Positions 54,387-63,823 of a stretch of DNA of 64,000 nt are shown piece after piece. This DNA comes from Siminovitchia thermophila. GTDB taxonomy: Bacteria > Bacillota > Bacilli > Bacillales > Bacillaceae_C. The translations under genes and the position numbers were made by a program. Numbering within the stretch: the first letter of the stretch is position 1; each line of letters begins with the position of its first letter. The notes beneath the pieces are model-generated. The model did not search any database. It was not told the origin of the DNA and saw only the letters and a program-made list of their open reading frames with translations. The DNA lies in NCBI RefSeq assembly GCF_016909185.1, contig NZ_JAFBFH010000002.1, positions 172,590 to 236,589 of the forward strand. The letters run 5' to 3'.

Positions 54387-54716
54387 GTGAATAACCAAAT
54401 GTATGAACAATGTATCCAAGCTTGCCTGGAGTGCATGGAGGCGTGCAACACCTGTTATGATGCTTGCTTACGAGAAGAGGACATAGCCAAAATGGCTGAC
54501 TGTATTCGTATGGATCGGGAATGTGCAGATATATGTGCTTTTGCAGCCAAGGCGATGCAGTCTGGCAGCCCATTCGCAAAACAAATTTGCCAATTGTGCG
54601 CGGAGATTTGCGAAGCTTGCGGAAATGAGTGTCAAAAGCATGATCACGACCACTGTCAAAGATGTGCGGAAGCTTGCTTTAAATGTGCGGAAGAATGTCG
54701 AAAAATGGCTTCTTAA
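54387..54716 (+). CDS. four-helix bundle copper-binding protein (Csp/YhjQ-like)
   Basis: 109 aa from GTG 54387 (GGAAGG 8 nt upstream); the longer frame to 54216 lacks support. Cysteines line four amphipathic helices: CIQACLECMEACNTCYDAC, then CIRMDRECADIC, CQLCAEICEACGNEC and CQRCAEACFKCAEEC, with an HDHDH loop between helices 3 and 4. This is the pattern of Csp copper-storage proteins and Bacillus YhjQ (108 aa), which hold many Cu(I) ions inside a four-helix bundle. No signal peptide, so cytosolic storage is expected. Confidence 0.93.
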   Translation: MNNQMYEQCIQACLECMEACNTCYDACLREEDIAKMADCIRMDRECADICAFAAKAMQSGSPFAKQICQLCAEICEACGNECQKHDHDHCQRCAEACFKCAEECRKMAS

Positions 54717-54886
54717 TGCATAAATGGGGAAAGGAGAGCATTTGTTATAAGAAATAGCATATGCTCTCCTGTTTCATGAAGCGACACGGACAATACTTCC
54801 AACAACAGACGAGCAGAAATGTCCCCATTTAAAACATCTTCCCCATTTCATTTTTATCATCGAACAGAAAGGACAGCTACTGATAT

Positions 54887-55030
54887 ATGCCAATACAACT
54901 TGTTTGTTACGAACTTAAACGATTAATGGAAGATTACTACAAATGCGGGGACCCTCATATAAAGGCGCTCATTCATTCTGATATAAAGCTTTTAAGTAAA
55001 GCTTTATTTTATTGTGACCTCTCGAAATAG
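54887..55030 (+). CDS. possible 47-aa small protein
   Basis: ATG 54887 to TAG 55028-55030, reading MPIQLVCYELKRLMEDYYKC followed by GDPHIKALIHSDIKLLSKAL. AAAGGA lies about 13 nt upstream, too far to be convincing. The helical pattern faintly recalls small Spo0E-type phosphatases but the SxxLD motif is not matched. Its 3' end overlaps an AAAGCTT / AAGCTTT hairpin with ATTTTATT after it (54983-55008). The rest of 54720-55150 shows no gene. Confidence 0.3.
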   Translation: MPIQLVCYELKRLMEDYYKCGDPHIKALIHSDIKLLSKALFYCDLSK

Positions 55031-55151
55031 ACTGAATTTAAACACATTTACACCCCTCTAAGCTGTTACTGAAACTACACATCAAACGATGCCCGATGCC
55101 TGTTTTCTTCAATCGACTTGCTGGAAAAGTTTACACAAATAAGGGGCCACA

Positions 55152-55880
55152 TTACAACCAATATGTTATGGTATCGAATAAACCGAGTAATATTAGTATA
55201 ACTCCCGCTACCCGTTGAACCCAGAGCCCCATTTTTTTACTTCGTTTCAGCAGGGAGCCACTTAAGCCAAGGAAAGAAGTCATCCCCATTACGACAAGCA
55301 CGGGGATGGAAGTCCCAATTCCGAACACTGTGGGAAGAATCATTCCGTATGAAGAAGCCAAAACAATCGGCATAAGAGTAACGAAAAATATGACAAACAT
55401 GGTCGGACAAAAAGCAATAGAGAAGCTTGCGCCCATTAAAAAGGAGCCTATTTTTCCACTGCGCAGTTTTAACGGTATTTTACTCGCCAGTCTATTGATG
55501 ATGTTTAGTTGAATAACCCCCATTAAGAAAAGACCAAGCAAGATAAGGAACGGTCCGATCACTTTGCGGAAAAAAGGAAATAATATGATGAGATTTTCTT
55601 CAAAGCTCCGTCCCGCCAACCATACAAATAATCCCAGCCCGCTAAACACTACAATCTTGCCAAGGATAAAAAAAATAACATCGCCCCAGTAACGAGAATG
55701 TTGCAGGCTCCGATTTCCATAAAGTGTAATCGCGCCTATATTTCCAGTTAGTTGGCAAGGAGCCAGAGCGCCTATTAAACCGAGCACAAAGGCGGCCACA
55801 ATAGGTGCTTCTGCTCCGTGATACAGTGACATGAAAGGCTCACTTAATAATTGGCTTATTTTGCTGATTTCTTGATACAT
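55152..55880 (-). CDS. DsbD/UreH-like membrane protein (CcdA superfamily)
   Basis: 242 aa from ATG 55880 (GAGG, 9 nt). Six or seven helices with two conserved cysteine helices: GLIGALAPCQLTGNIGAITLYG and FSIAFCPTMFVIFFVTLMPIV, the same PCxL / CPT layout as CcdA and DsbD beta domains. It may carry electrons or metal across the membrane; members are often annotated as sulfite exporter or UreH-like without proof. Follows resC on the same strand after about 60 nt, so it may be the tail of the cytochrome c maturation operon. Confidence 0.8.
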   Translation of the reverse strand: MYQEISKISQLLSEPFMSLYHGAEAPIVAAFVLGLIGALAPCQLTGNIGAITLYGNRSLQHSRYWGDVIFFILGKIVVFSGLGLFVWLAGRSFEENLIILFPFFRKVIGPFLILLGLFLMGVIQLNIINRLASKIPLKLRSGKIGSFLMGASFSIAFCPTMFVIFFVTLMPIVLASSYGMILPTVFGIGTSIPVLVVMGMTSFLGLSGSLLKRSKKMGLWVQRVAGVILILLGLFDTITYWL

Positions 55881-55939
55881 ATGGATCAACCTCAGTTACT
55901 GATGGATTTCATGATTCCTGTCAAAGTTGCTTCATTTTA

Positions 55940-57130
55940 TCAGGCATAAGAATGTAATCCGGCGATCACTAGATTGACAACGATGAGATTAAAAATAATA
56001 ATGACAAACCCAATGACCGCAAGCCATGCCGTTTTCTCCCCGTGCCAGCCCCTTGAAAGACGCAAATGAAGAAATGCCGCATAAAACAAAAAGGTAATAA
56101 GCGCCCATACCTCTTTGGGATCCCATCCCCAAAAACGTGTCCAAGCAATCTGGGCCCAGATCATCGCGAATATTAGCCCGCCAAGAGAAAACACCGGAAA
56201 ACCGATCAAGACAGATCTATAGCTGATTTCATCCATCAGATCCAAGTTTACCTTTCTGACCACCGGATGAAGAATTTGGCTTATTCGCTTTCTAGTGAGA
56301 AGCCGTATGGCCGTATAAAAGACTGTCCCTGAAAGCAAGGTCCAAATGACCGTATTTAGCTTTCTCGCATGGATGATGGCCGGCATTTCAACAATCGGGC
56401 TGAAGCGGTCCGGAGTCGACATAGTCCCCTCGTTTGGCCCTACAAGTGCAGGCAATTGGTATTTCATGACTTTTTCATTGCCTTCTTTGTCTACCCAGTT
56501 AAATTCAGCCTTGTAGTCGGCGATTGCAAAAGAGGATGTGACAGCAATAAAACCAATCACACAAATAACGCCAAACATGATCACTTCCAGCATAAATGAT
56601 CGTTTGTCTTTTACCGTGGGGTTGATTGCCTTGAGCAAATAAATCAAGCCTGCCACAAAACTGATAGCAAGTATCGCTTGTCCAGTTGCGGTTGTTGATA
56701 CATGAATAAACAGCCAATCGCTTTGCAATGCGGGAATGAGAGGGTTGATTTCACGGGGAAACATGCTTCCATAGGCTATTAAAATAGCGGCTACGGATAA
56801 AGCAAAAATCCCTAACACATTTATTTTATAGATAAAATATATGAGAATAAAAGCCCCTACAATCATCATTCCAAAAAAACTAATAAACTCAAACATATTA
56901 CTGATTGGGGCATGCCCTCCCGCGATCCAGCGCGTGACGAAGGAGAAAATTTGCGAAATGAAACCGGCAATAGCCAATGCAATCCCTATTTTCCCCCAAC
57001 GATTTTTATGAGATGATATCTCTTCTTTTCCTTTTTTCCTAATCGCTCCAGAGAAGAATAGCACCGCAATTAAATACAGTACAAATGCGGCATATAACAA
57101 ACTACTGCTTATTTGTATAAAATTTAACAT
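55940..57130 (-). CDS. resC: cytochrome c biogenesis protein ResC (CcsA/CcsB family)
   Basis: 396 aa, about eight helices. The haem-handling signature near the C-terminus is [33 protein letters not shown] (WWD-type motif), with external histidines such as in [16 protein letters not shown]. With ResB it forms the System II haem export and cytochrome c ligation complex outside the membrane. Its ATG follows the resB stop directly (TAAATG). Confidence 0.93.
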   Translation of the reverse strand: MLNFIQISSSLLYAAFVLYLIAVLFFSGAIRKKGKEEISSHKNRWGKIGIALAIAGFISQIFSFVTRWIAGGHAPISNMFEFISFFGMMIVGAFILIYFIYKINVLGIFALSVAAILIAYGSMFPREINPLIPALQSDWLFIHVSTTATGQAILAISFVAGLIYLLKAINPTVKDKRSFMLEVIMFGVICVIGFIAVTSSFAIADYKAEFNWVDKEGNEKVMKYQLPALVGPNEGTMSTPDRFSPIVEMPAIIHARKLNTVIWTLLSGTVFYTAIRLLTRKRISQILHPVVRKVNLDLMDEISYRSVLIGFPVFSLGGLIFAMIWAQIAWTRFWGWDPKEVWALITFLFYAAFLHLRLSRGWHGEKTAWLAVIGFVIIIFNLIVVNLVIAGLHSYA

Positions 57131-58756
57131 TTATTTTCTCCCTCCCGTGTGCTGGTCTAGTGGTTCAGGTATTGACGTTCCATTGATAATACCGGCAATT
57201 TCTCTTTTTAGCCCGTACCAATTTTTATTGGTGTGAGCAGCAATCAGCACTTCTCCCTCATGCTTTTGCAACCAGATGCGGCGATGATTCCAATAGGAAC
57301 CCTGGATCACACCAATCATAAAAATCAAACCGCCAACTCCCACAACCCAGAGAGTGAGATCTTTTCGAATCACAAGCGCAGTGGCATTGCGGGTTGTAAT
57401 CCCTGAAAACGCCATTTTATAGTCGGTTTCCCCAAGCGGCTCAATGGTTTGGCGAATAGCGGTAAAACTAACTTCTCCATCGGGATGCTCCGGCGAAATC
57501 ATGTTAAATAAAAAAGCGGGATTATTGGGAACAGGCGAATTATTTTGCGGCTCGCCGTTATCGGCAAAACCTGTAAAATCGGGATAAAAGCCCAACAGTT
57601 CTACTTGATAGCCGTTGCCTAGATCGTATATATCCTTCGGGTCAAACAAATCAATGGCCAATTCGCCTTTGGAACTCTCCGTTTTTTTGTCCAGGAAACT
57701 AAATGACATGCTTTTAAACTCGTCAAGTTTATAATCGACTTGATAAACGCCAAATTTGTCAAACTTTAAAGGCTCATTCACACGAATTTTTGCTTCCTGC
57801 AACTTTGTGAGGTTTCCATCAGCACCCACTGTTTTATTTGAATCCCGCTCATATAAAATGACATCGGTTTGGAAATTTTTAATGACACCACCTACCCGAT
57901 CGAGCGCTTCCCGAAATTCCTCTCTATCGGTTTCCTTATCGTATAGTTCCCTTTTAAACCCCTTGCTTTCCAGTACGTATTTTTCATCAGTGCCCGGAAT
58001 GGTTTTTCTTTCCCCATCCCGAAGCCACAGCACTTCATCCACATACATGCCGGGAACAAAGCGAAGCATGCCCCCGATTAAAAAAATAATCAATCCGATA
58101 TGGTTTACATAAGGTCCCCAACGGGAAAAACGACCTTTTTCAGCCAGGATATTCCCGTTTTCTTCCCGAATACGGTATTTTTTCTGTTTCAGCTTTTGTT
58201 TCATGAGCTCAAAATCTTGATCAGCCTGGGCCGCAACTCCACGGTTGAAAAGCCTTTGCCTTTTTAAGAAGCTTTCATGCCGGCTCACACGCTGGTTGTT
58301 TAAAGCCCTATATAGCGGAATGACACGATCCAGGCTACAAATCACCAGTGAAACGCCGATAGAGGCAATCAGAAGCAGATACCACCAAGAACTATATAAA
58401 TCGTGGAAGCCCAACTGATAAAAAACCTTTCCAGCCATTCCATATTGCTCTTCATAATAAACGGTGGGATCGGCAAACGGCGGAATGTACATGGCCTGCG
58501 GCAAAATGGTTCCAAGAGCCGAAGCCAGTAACGTAATGACGATTAACCACACACCCACTTTTACCGAAGAAAAGAATGTCCAGATTTTATCAACAATGGT
58601 TCTGTTATAAGTCTGCGATCTGCGGGCACTTCCTTCATAGCGCATATCATGGAGCCTTTGACTTTTAGCTTCTTCGGCCAAAGCCCGTCCGCATGCTTCA
58701 CACAAAAAGGTTCCGTTCGGATTCACATGCCCGCACACACATTTTATTTTATCCAA
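57131..58756 (-). CDS. resB: cytochrome c biogenesis protein ResB
   Basis: 541 aa from TTG 58756 (AAGGAGGTGAT upstream). A zinc-ribbon-like cytoplasmic start CVCGHVNPNGTFLCEACGRAL, as in Bacillus ResB, precedes three helices, a large extracytoplasmic domain (about residues 245-450) and a final helix. The segment GPYVNHIGLIIFLIGGMLRF holds the conserved His of helix 3. Works with ResC. Ends one base before resC; starts 15 nt after the resA stop. Confidence 0.94.
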   Translation of the reverse strand: MDKIKCVCGHVNPNGTFLCEACGRALAEEAKSQRLHDMRYEGSARRSQTYNRTIVDKIWTFFSSVKVGVWLIVITLLASALGTILPQAMYIPPFADPTVYYEEQYGMAGKVFYQLGFHDLYSSWWYLLLIASIGVSLVICSLDRVIPLYRALNNQRVSRHESFLKRQRLFNRGVAAQADQDFELMKQKLKQKKYRIREENGNILAEKGRFSRWGPYVNHIGLIIFLIGGMLRFVPGMYVDEVLWLRDGERKTIPGTDEKYVLESKGFKRELYDKETDREEFREALDRVGGVIKNFQTDVILYERDSNKTVGADGNLTKLQEAKIRVNEPLKFDKFGVYQVDYKLDEFKSMSFSFLDKKTESSKGELAIDLFDPKDIYDLGNGYQVELLGFYPDFTGFADNGEPQNNSPVPNNPAFLFNMISPEHPDGEVSFTAIRQTIEPLGETDYKMAFSGITTRNATALVIRKDLTLWVVGVGGLIFMIGVIQGSYWNHRRIWLQKHEGEVLIAAHTNKNWYGLKREIAGIINGTSIPEPLDQHTGGRK

Positions 58757-58771
58757 AATTTCATCACCTCC

Positions 58772-59302
58772 TTATTGAGGCTTAATGCTCTCCATCATTC
58801 CTTTAATTTTTGCTTCTGACAGTTCTCCTGTTTCTATTGCGGTGATCTTGCCTTCAGGATCAATCAGCATGGTAGTAGGCAAAGGAGTGACACCGTAAAG
58901 ATTCAAAACTTCTTTGTTCGTATCTTTCAAAATGGGAAAGTTCAAACCATGCTTTTGGATAAATTTATTGATGACAAACTCGGGCTCACCCACGTTTACC
59001 GCCAATATTTCTACCCCTTGATCTTTGTACACTTCATATTGATTGTTCATATAAGGCATCTCTCTTTCACACGGCTTGCACCATGTACCCCAAAAGTTCA
59101 AAAACACTCCCTGGCCTCTATAGTCTGATAATCTATGTTCATTGCCATCCATATCAGAAAGGATAAAGTCCGGCGCTTGCTCCCCTACTGCCATCTCCCC
59201 TCTCGTTTCCTTGGTGAAATTTGCATAGAGTGTGTAGACGATAGCCGCCAACATAATGACCAGTATGATACTTCGCATGACGAGCCGTTTCTTTTTCTTC
59301 AT
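58772..59302 (-). CDS. resA: thiol-disulfide oxidoreductase ResA
   Basis: 176 aa. Signal anchor helix (SIILVIMLAAIVYTLYANF), then a thioredoxin fold of the ResA/TlpA group: QAPDFILSDMDGNEHRLSDY, active site FWGTWCKPCEREMP (B. subtilis has CEPC), the conserved Glu in AVNVGEPE, and cis-Pro PLPTTMLIDPEG. It reduces the disulfide in apocytochrome c before haem attachment, receiving electrons from CcdA, which is encoded just upstream. Confidence 0.95.
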   Translation of the reverse strand: MKKKKRLVMRSIILVIMLAAIVYTLYANFTKETRGEMAVGEQAPDFILSDMDGNEHRLSDYRGQGVFLNFWGTWCKPCEREMPYMNNQYEVYKDQGVEILAVNVGEPEFVINKFIQKHGLNFPILKDTNKEVLNLYGVTPLPTTMLIDPEGKITAIETGELSEAKIKGMMESIKPQ

Positions 59303-59342
59303 CTTTTACCTCCTCTTTAAGCCATGTTCGTTATGACGAATC

Positions 59343-60050
59343 CTAAAATCCTGTAAAACCGCCGAACAAAGGAACCAACAAGGAAATAATGACGGTCATC
59401 CAATCAAAATATAGGAGAATCCCCATCAAAACCATTAATATTCCCCCAAACATCATAAAACGATTTCCGTGTTTTTTTAAAAAAGTCATTTTATCGATGA
59501 AAAAGGCCATGATGAGAAACGGGATAGAAAAACCAAGCACATAAAACGCCATATAAAGAAGTCCCATACCCGGATTTGCTATACCAAGAGCGATCACTCC
59601 GGCTAAAATCGGCCCTGTACAGGGAGTCCAGCCTGCGGCAAATCCAATTCCGATCAACACCGATCCCAAATAACCCGAAGGACGATTGCGAAACTGAAAT
59701 TTTTTATCCGCTTGCAAAAATTGAAAGCGGAGCACACCGGCAAGAACCAGCCCAAAAAACACCATTAGTATGGCGCCTAATTCCCTTAAAAGATCTTGAT
59801 ATTTTGCAAAAAAAGCTCCTATAAAAGATGTGGACAGCCCAAGCGCTAAAAAGATAATGGAAAAACCAACTAAAAATAGGATCGTATGAATAAACGCTTT
59901 TTTTCTTAAAATTGCCTGTCCGCTTTTTAATTCGCTCACTGTCATTCCTGTAATATAAGAAAGGAAAGCCGGATATAAAGGGAGCGCACAAGGTGATATA
60001 AAAGATAAAAAACCCGCGCCAAATGCCAGAAACAGGTTCACTTGTTCCAA
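59343..60050 (-). CDS. ccdA: cytochrome c biogenesis protein CcdA
   Basis: 235 aa from TTG 60050; GGGGAGG lies somewhat far (about 13 nt) upstream, so a nearby GTG is an alternative. Six helices, with the redox cysteines in FLSFISPCALPLYPAFLSYITG and FAAGWTPCTGPILAGVIALG. It moves reducing power from thioredoxin to ResA. First gene of the ccdA-resA-resB-resC run; ResDE regulators that usually follow resABC are not in this window. A perfect Fnr-type palindrome lies about 120 bp upstream. Confidence 0.95.
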   Translation of the reverse strand: MEQVNLFLAFGAGFLSFISPCALPLYPAFLSYITGMTVSELKSGQAILRKKAFIHTILFLVGFSIIFLALGLSTSFIGAFFAKYQDLLRELGAILMVFFGLVLAGVLRFQFLQADKKFQFRNRPSGYLGSVLIGIGFAAGWTPCTGPILAGVIALGIANPGMGLLYMAFYVLGFSIPFLIMAFFIDKMTFLKKHGNRFMMFGGILMVLMGILLYFDWMTVIISLLVPLFGGFTGF

Positions 60051-60144
60051 AAAATGTACACATCCTCCCCAGGTTTTTTGGATATACGCACCATTAAGAT
60101 AAGGTATGAATGTGAAGAAACTATGCAGTTAACTTAAAAGACAT

Positions 60145-60187
60145 AAAATAGTTGAAAATGGAGCAATAAAGTGTGACAATCCTCACA
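60145..60187 (-). promoter_or_regulatory. Fnr-type site and -10 box upstream of ccdA-res
   Basis: TGTGACAATCCTCACA at 60172-60187 is an exact match to the Bacillus Fnr consensus TGTGA-N6-TCACA. On the ccdA strand, TATTTT at 60150-60145 would put transcription start near 60138, about 41 nt from the palindrome centre, the classic position for Fnr activation. Confidence 0.65.
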
Positions 60188-60189
60188 TC

Positions 60190-60898
60190 CATCTGAACGA
60201 TTTGCTGTTATTTCTTTGTGATTCGAAATGATATCTTCATCATTTCTTCATCTTTTTCAATTACTATTCAATGTTGAAAGGGAAAATGGGCGCAACCCGA
60301 AGCTTAAAATCGAAGGTTCAATAGCTTGATGAACATTTGCGGGGCTCTAACGCATAGCCAATCTGTGAAGAAGCAGTTATAAATCTGGGATAATAGACTT
60401 TTACAAAACATTTTCAGTCAGTGATGTTCCATAAACATATTGCTCATAAAACAGCTGTGACGAATAAAATCTGGGGAAGGAGCCTTGTACAGAGTGCGAC
60501 ATGGTGTAGGATCAGCAGAAGAAAATAGAAATACCATTAATTCACCCACTCATATAGAGTGAGACGGTGATCGATAAGACTAAGCTGGTCCCGCAAAAGT
60601 CTCAATCCAAGCGCTCATTGAAGATAGCCGCAACGCAATCTATGCAAAGCGCTGGATCAGGCTCAAGCTCATAAAAGATGGAAACTGTTGAACCATGGTG
60701 CGCTTGCTGATCTCTCCATTGCGGTTGAATAGGATTTACTCGAGGGAACCTGGTACAGACAACCTCGGTTTTGTTATGTTGGTTTTTTATTGATCTTCAT
60801 ACTGGCACAATTACATGGAAAAACTGCTGTTTTTGAAAATGATCTGGCACAATTCATCTATTTGTTTTCATCAAAAAAACTAAACAGATGACGTGCTT
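60190..60898. other. gene-free interval before the VTT-family gene
   Basis: About 700 bp with no supportable gene. Plus-strand sequence around 60590-60780 looks like decayed coding DNA (for example IQALIEDSRNAIYAKRWIRLKLIKDG then stops) but I could not assign it. No repeat copy or clear terminator is seen. Confidence 0.4.
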
Positions 60899-61453
60899 TC
60901 AGTCGGCCCGTTTTTGTTTCCAATGCCTGTAAACGATGAAGATAAAAATCATGGCGAAAACAATGCCAATCTGCCATCCAACTGTTAAGGTAAGTACACG
61001 ATCCACTGAATAAGCTTCTATGTACAGTGAGGGGATTTTTCCCAATGTGCTGGCAATGCTGAAAGAAAGTAAACGCATTTGACTATAGGCGGCGGCTAGC
61101 GTAACAGCACCTGAAGGGACGAATGGCAATATTCGCAACATGATGACGAGAATAGCGGCTTCCACCCCATGGGTATGTTTTAGCTTGTTCAAAAATCTGT
61201 TCTTTACTTTATTTCGCGCAAACCATGTACGAATACCTTTGCGGTAGAGCAAAAAGCTGACAACAGCCCCCGCCGCCTCCCCGATAATGGAAATAAGCAA
61301 CCCTGTCTTAAAACCGAAGAAAATGATATTTCCAGCAGTCACCGGGGCACTTGGAAGAATTCCCGAGATTGCTATAATCATATTAAGGCAGATACTTATG
61401 ATCACTGCCATCCATTGATGTTCAGGAAACCATTCCGTCACCACATGCTCCAT
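60899..61453 (-). CDS. VTT-domain (TVP38/TMEM64, DedA-like) membrane protein
   Basis: 184 aa from ATG 61453; a longer frame to 61537 lacks a ribosome site, and the AGGA before 61453 is itself rather distant. Family features: GILPSAPVTAGNIIFFGFKTGLLISIIGEAAGAVVSFLLYR, then RILPFVPSGAVTLAAAYSQM and the final helix before KQKRAD. VTT proteins are phospholipid scramblase or lipid-carrier transporters in several organisms; the substrate here is unknown. Monocistronic and divergent from the AbrB-like gene. Confidence 0.85.
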   Translation of the reverse strand: MEHVVTEWFPEHQWMAVIISICLNMIIAISGILPSAPVTAGNIIFFGFKTGLLISIIGEAAGAVVSFLLYRKGIRTWFARNKVKNRFLNKLKHTHGVEAAILVIMLRILPFVPSGAVTLAAAYSQMRLLSFSIASTLGKIPSLYIEAYSVDRVLTLTVGWQIGIVFAMIFIFIVYRHWKQKRAD

Positions 61454-61766
61454 ATTTTCATCAATTCCTAGTGTAAAAATTGAAATTCTTGCCGACAAAT
61501 GACAATGAAGAGTAGATTCAACAAAAATATAATTCAATCAAATAGAAAAGTCCATTTTTGACTTGCGGTCAGACAATTTATTCACGAAGTTTCAAAGAAA
61601 TGGGATCTGCAAAATTTCTTCAGAATTCTTTTGTATAATGGGCATACCCAACCGAAAAGCCCGATTTACAAACCGCTTGCAGATTCATCTAATAAGTTCG
61701 TATTTTTTTAAGCGTCAGCAGAAAGCTTTTATGATACAACATGCTAAAAAGGGGTTAGTGTTACTA

Positions 61767-62051
61767 ATGTACACCAAAATAACTAAAAATGGTCAAATAC
61801 GAATACCCAAAAAAGTCCAAAACGAGTTAAATCTATTGGAAGGACATTATCTATATATATATGAATCGCAAAAGTGCATCTATATTGAAAAAGATCATGA
61901 GGACGATACGTTAAATCAGTGCCTCTTTGCCAATGATAAAGTTACGATACCTATGGAGCTTAGAAAATTGCTTAATATCTCGAATGGGACCCATCTATAC
62001 TTGGATGTTTCCGATTACAATACCATTCGTCTAATGAAAAATGATCCTTAA
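61767..62051 (+). CDS. tandem AbrB/SpoVT-like DNA-binding protein
   Basis: 94 aa from ATG 61767 (AAAGGGG about 12 nt upstream; GTG 61758 is an alternative). It contains two AbrB-like halves. Residues 2-44 read TKITKNGQIRIPKKVQNEL with GHYLYIYESQKCIYIEK; residues 52-92 read ANDKVTIPMELRKLLNISNG with LYLDVSDYNTIRLMK. Both match the swapped-hairpin fold core (xGxIxIPxxlR...L.i..G). Normal AbrB/MazE proteins have one half per chain and dimerise. No toxin gene is adjacent. It lies 50 bp before the M1 peptidase gene on the same strand. Confidence 0.75.
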   Translation: MYTKITKNGQIRIPKKVQNELNLLEGHYLYIYESQKCIYIEKDHEDDTLNQCLFANDKVTIPMELRKLLNISNGTHLYLDVSDYNTIRLMKNDP

Positions 62052-62103
62052 AAAACCGTAATAACTAGATTAATGAGAAGAAAAAATGGAGCAGTTTATA
62101 TAA

Positions 62104-63684
62104 ATGAAACGACACATGAAAAACATTTTTATCGTAACGATGATGACGATCACCTACACGATCATTCTGACCTATTTTTTTCCGCAAATGAAGGCGCTTC
62201 TTATGTTGGACAGAGCTGTAAAACTTGTTGAAGATCTAGGACAGGAACTGGCCGTCACATTCAACCTCGGCAATTGGTTGCAAACGAGTAACAGTGCGTC
62301 AGAAAACGACATTTCCAATGACAAAGAGATAACAAAAGAAAGCAAACCCACATACTATATCAAGGCTGATTTAAATGAAAACAGCTATGAAATTGACGGA
62401 CAAATGAACGTTACGATTGAGAATCCGGGTACCGACTTCATCACTTTTTATACGTATTCATATTCGTGGTCACCTATGAAAATCAACAAAGTCGTTTTAA
62501 ATGGGAGAGAAGTTACTTTTTCCTATGACAAAAAACAATTATTGATACAAAACCCTAAAGAAGAAAAAGAACTTACCTTTTCCATCGAGTTTATCACACC
62601 TGTCCCCCGCGAAGGAACCCGTTTCGGGTATAAAGAGGATGTATGGTTGATCACCACTTGGTATCCGATGCTCGGTGTTTTGGACGAGCAGCAAAATTGG
62701 ATGACGAGACCAGATCCCATCGGCATGGGTGACCCTTTTTTATTCAACTATGCCGACTATGTCGTTGAATGGTCCAGTTCACCGTCCATTAAGTGGGTAA
62801 CATCAGGGGACTTAACATCCGATACAATCATAGAGAACAAAAGAAAAACAACCTGGAAAGTAAAAAACGTCCGCAATTTTGCTTTGGCCGGGAGTAAAAA
62901 TTACACACAACAAACTTTACAATTTAAGGGGAACACAACCGTGACAATCGCCTTGACAGACGAGGAAAAATTTTCCGAAGTCGTTGATATCGTGCGCTTT
63001 TCCTTCCCGCTTTTTCAATCATTATACGGTCAGCTTCCCTATTCCAACATCGCCATCGTTGAAACAGGCCATGGCACCAATTTCGCACTGGAGTATCCAA
63101 ATGTAGCCATCTTCTCCAAAGATATGTATGCCAACAATGAGATTGAACACTGGCTGCCCCACGAAATTGGCCATCTATGGTGGTATAACGCTGTAGGTGT
63201 AAATGAAATAAAAGAGGGATGGATCGATGAAGGTTTGGCAGAACTCAGTGTTGTCTTATATTTGGAAAACCGCTATTCCAAATCCGCCGGAAAACAACTA
63301 AGGGATCAATATCGCCAAAGAAATCAGCTTCTCGTGAAAAATTCACCTCTTCAAGCAATGGCTGCCGGGATGTACGGTTTTAAAAATAAACAAGAGTTTT
63401 ATGATTCCTGGTATGCGCGTTCTGCAGATATGTTTTTGACTTTGCGTGATAAAGTTGGCGAGGAAAAGTTCAACTATTTTTTGAACACCCTTTACAAAAC
63501 GAACATGGGACAGGATATTCGAGAGGATCATATTGTCCAAGCTTTAGAGGATTCACTGAACTTAAAAACGAATCTATTCACCAACTGGGTCCACGAACCT
63601 TATCAGCAAACAAAATGGGACATTGAAGTGATTAGTGCTGACGATGAATCAAAACGCAATGCCGTTGACGAATCCCGAAAATAG
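62104..63684 (+). CDS. membrane-anchored M1-family metallopeptidase
   Basis: 526 aa. One N-terminal anchor helix (IFIVTMMTITYTIILTYFFP), an exterior Ser/Asn-rich linker, a beta-rich N-domain (about 100-290) and a gluzincin catalytic domain. The zinc motif is HEIGHLWWYNAVG with the third ligand 18 residues on in WIDEGLAELSVV; the substrate-binding exopeptidase motif GxMEN appears as FALEYPN, so aminopeptidase specificity may be altered. Extracytoplasmic by topology. Possibly co-transcribed with the tandem AbrB-like gene. Confidence 0.87.
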   Translation: MKRHMKNIFIVTMMTITYTIILTYFFPQMKALLMLDRAVKLVEDLGQELAVTFNLGNWLQTSNSASENDISNDKEITKESKPTYYIKADLNENSYEIDGQMNVTIENPGTDFITFYTYSYSWSPMKINKVVLNGREVTFSYDKKQLLIQNPKEEKELTFSIEFITPVPREGTRFGYKEDVWLITTWYPMLGVLDEQQNWMTRPDPIGMGDPFLFNYADYVVEWSSSPSIKWVTSGDLTSDTIIENKRKTTWKVKNVRNFALAGSKNYTQQTLQFKGNTTVTIALTDEEKFSEVVDIVRFSFPLFQSLYGQLPYSNIAIVETGHGTNFALEYPNVAIFSKDMYANNEIEHWLPHEIGHLWWYNAVGVNEIKEGWIDEGLAELSVVLYLENRYSKSAGKQLRDQYRQRNQLLVKNSPLQAMAAGMYGFKNKQEFYDSWYARSADMFLTLRDKVGEEKFNYFLNTLYKTNMGQDIREDHIVQALEDSLNLKTNLFTNWVHEPYQQTKWDIEVISADDESKRNAVDESRK

Positions 63685-63823
63685 GACCCTATCGCAAAAG
63701 TAATAATCCCGGAGCAAGTAAAAGGGAGCTATTGAAAAAAATAGAAAGCAACCTTGAAGTTTAAAGTGAAGGATGAAAATGAAGTCCACCTGACGTAATG
63801 GCATCCTTTTTACAAGAAACCGT

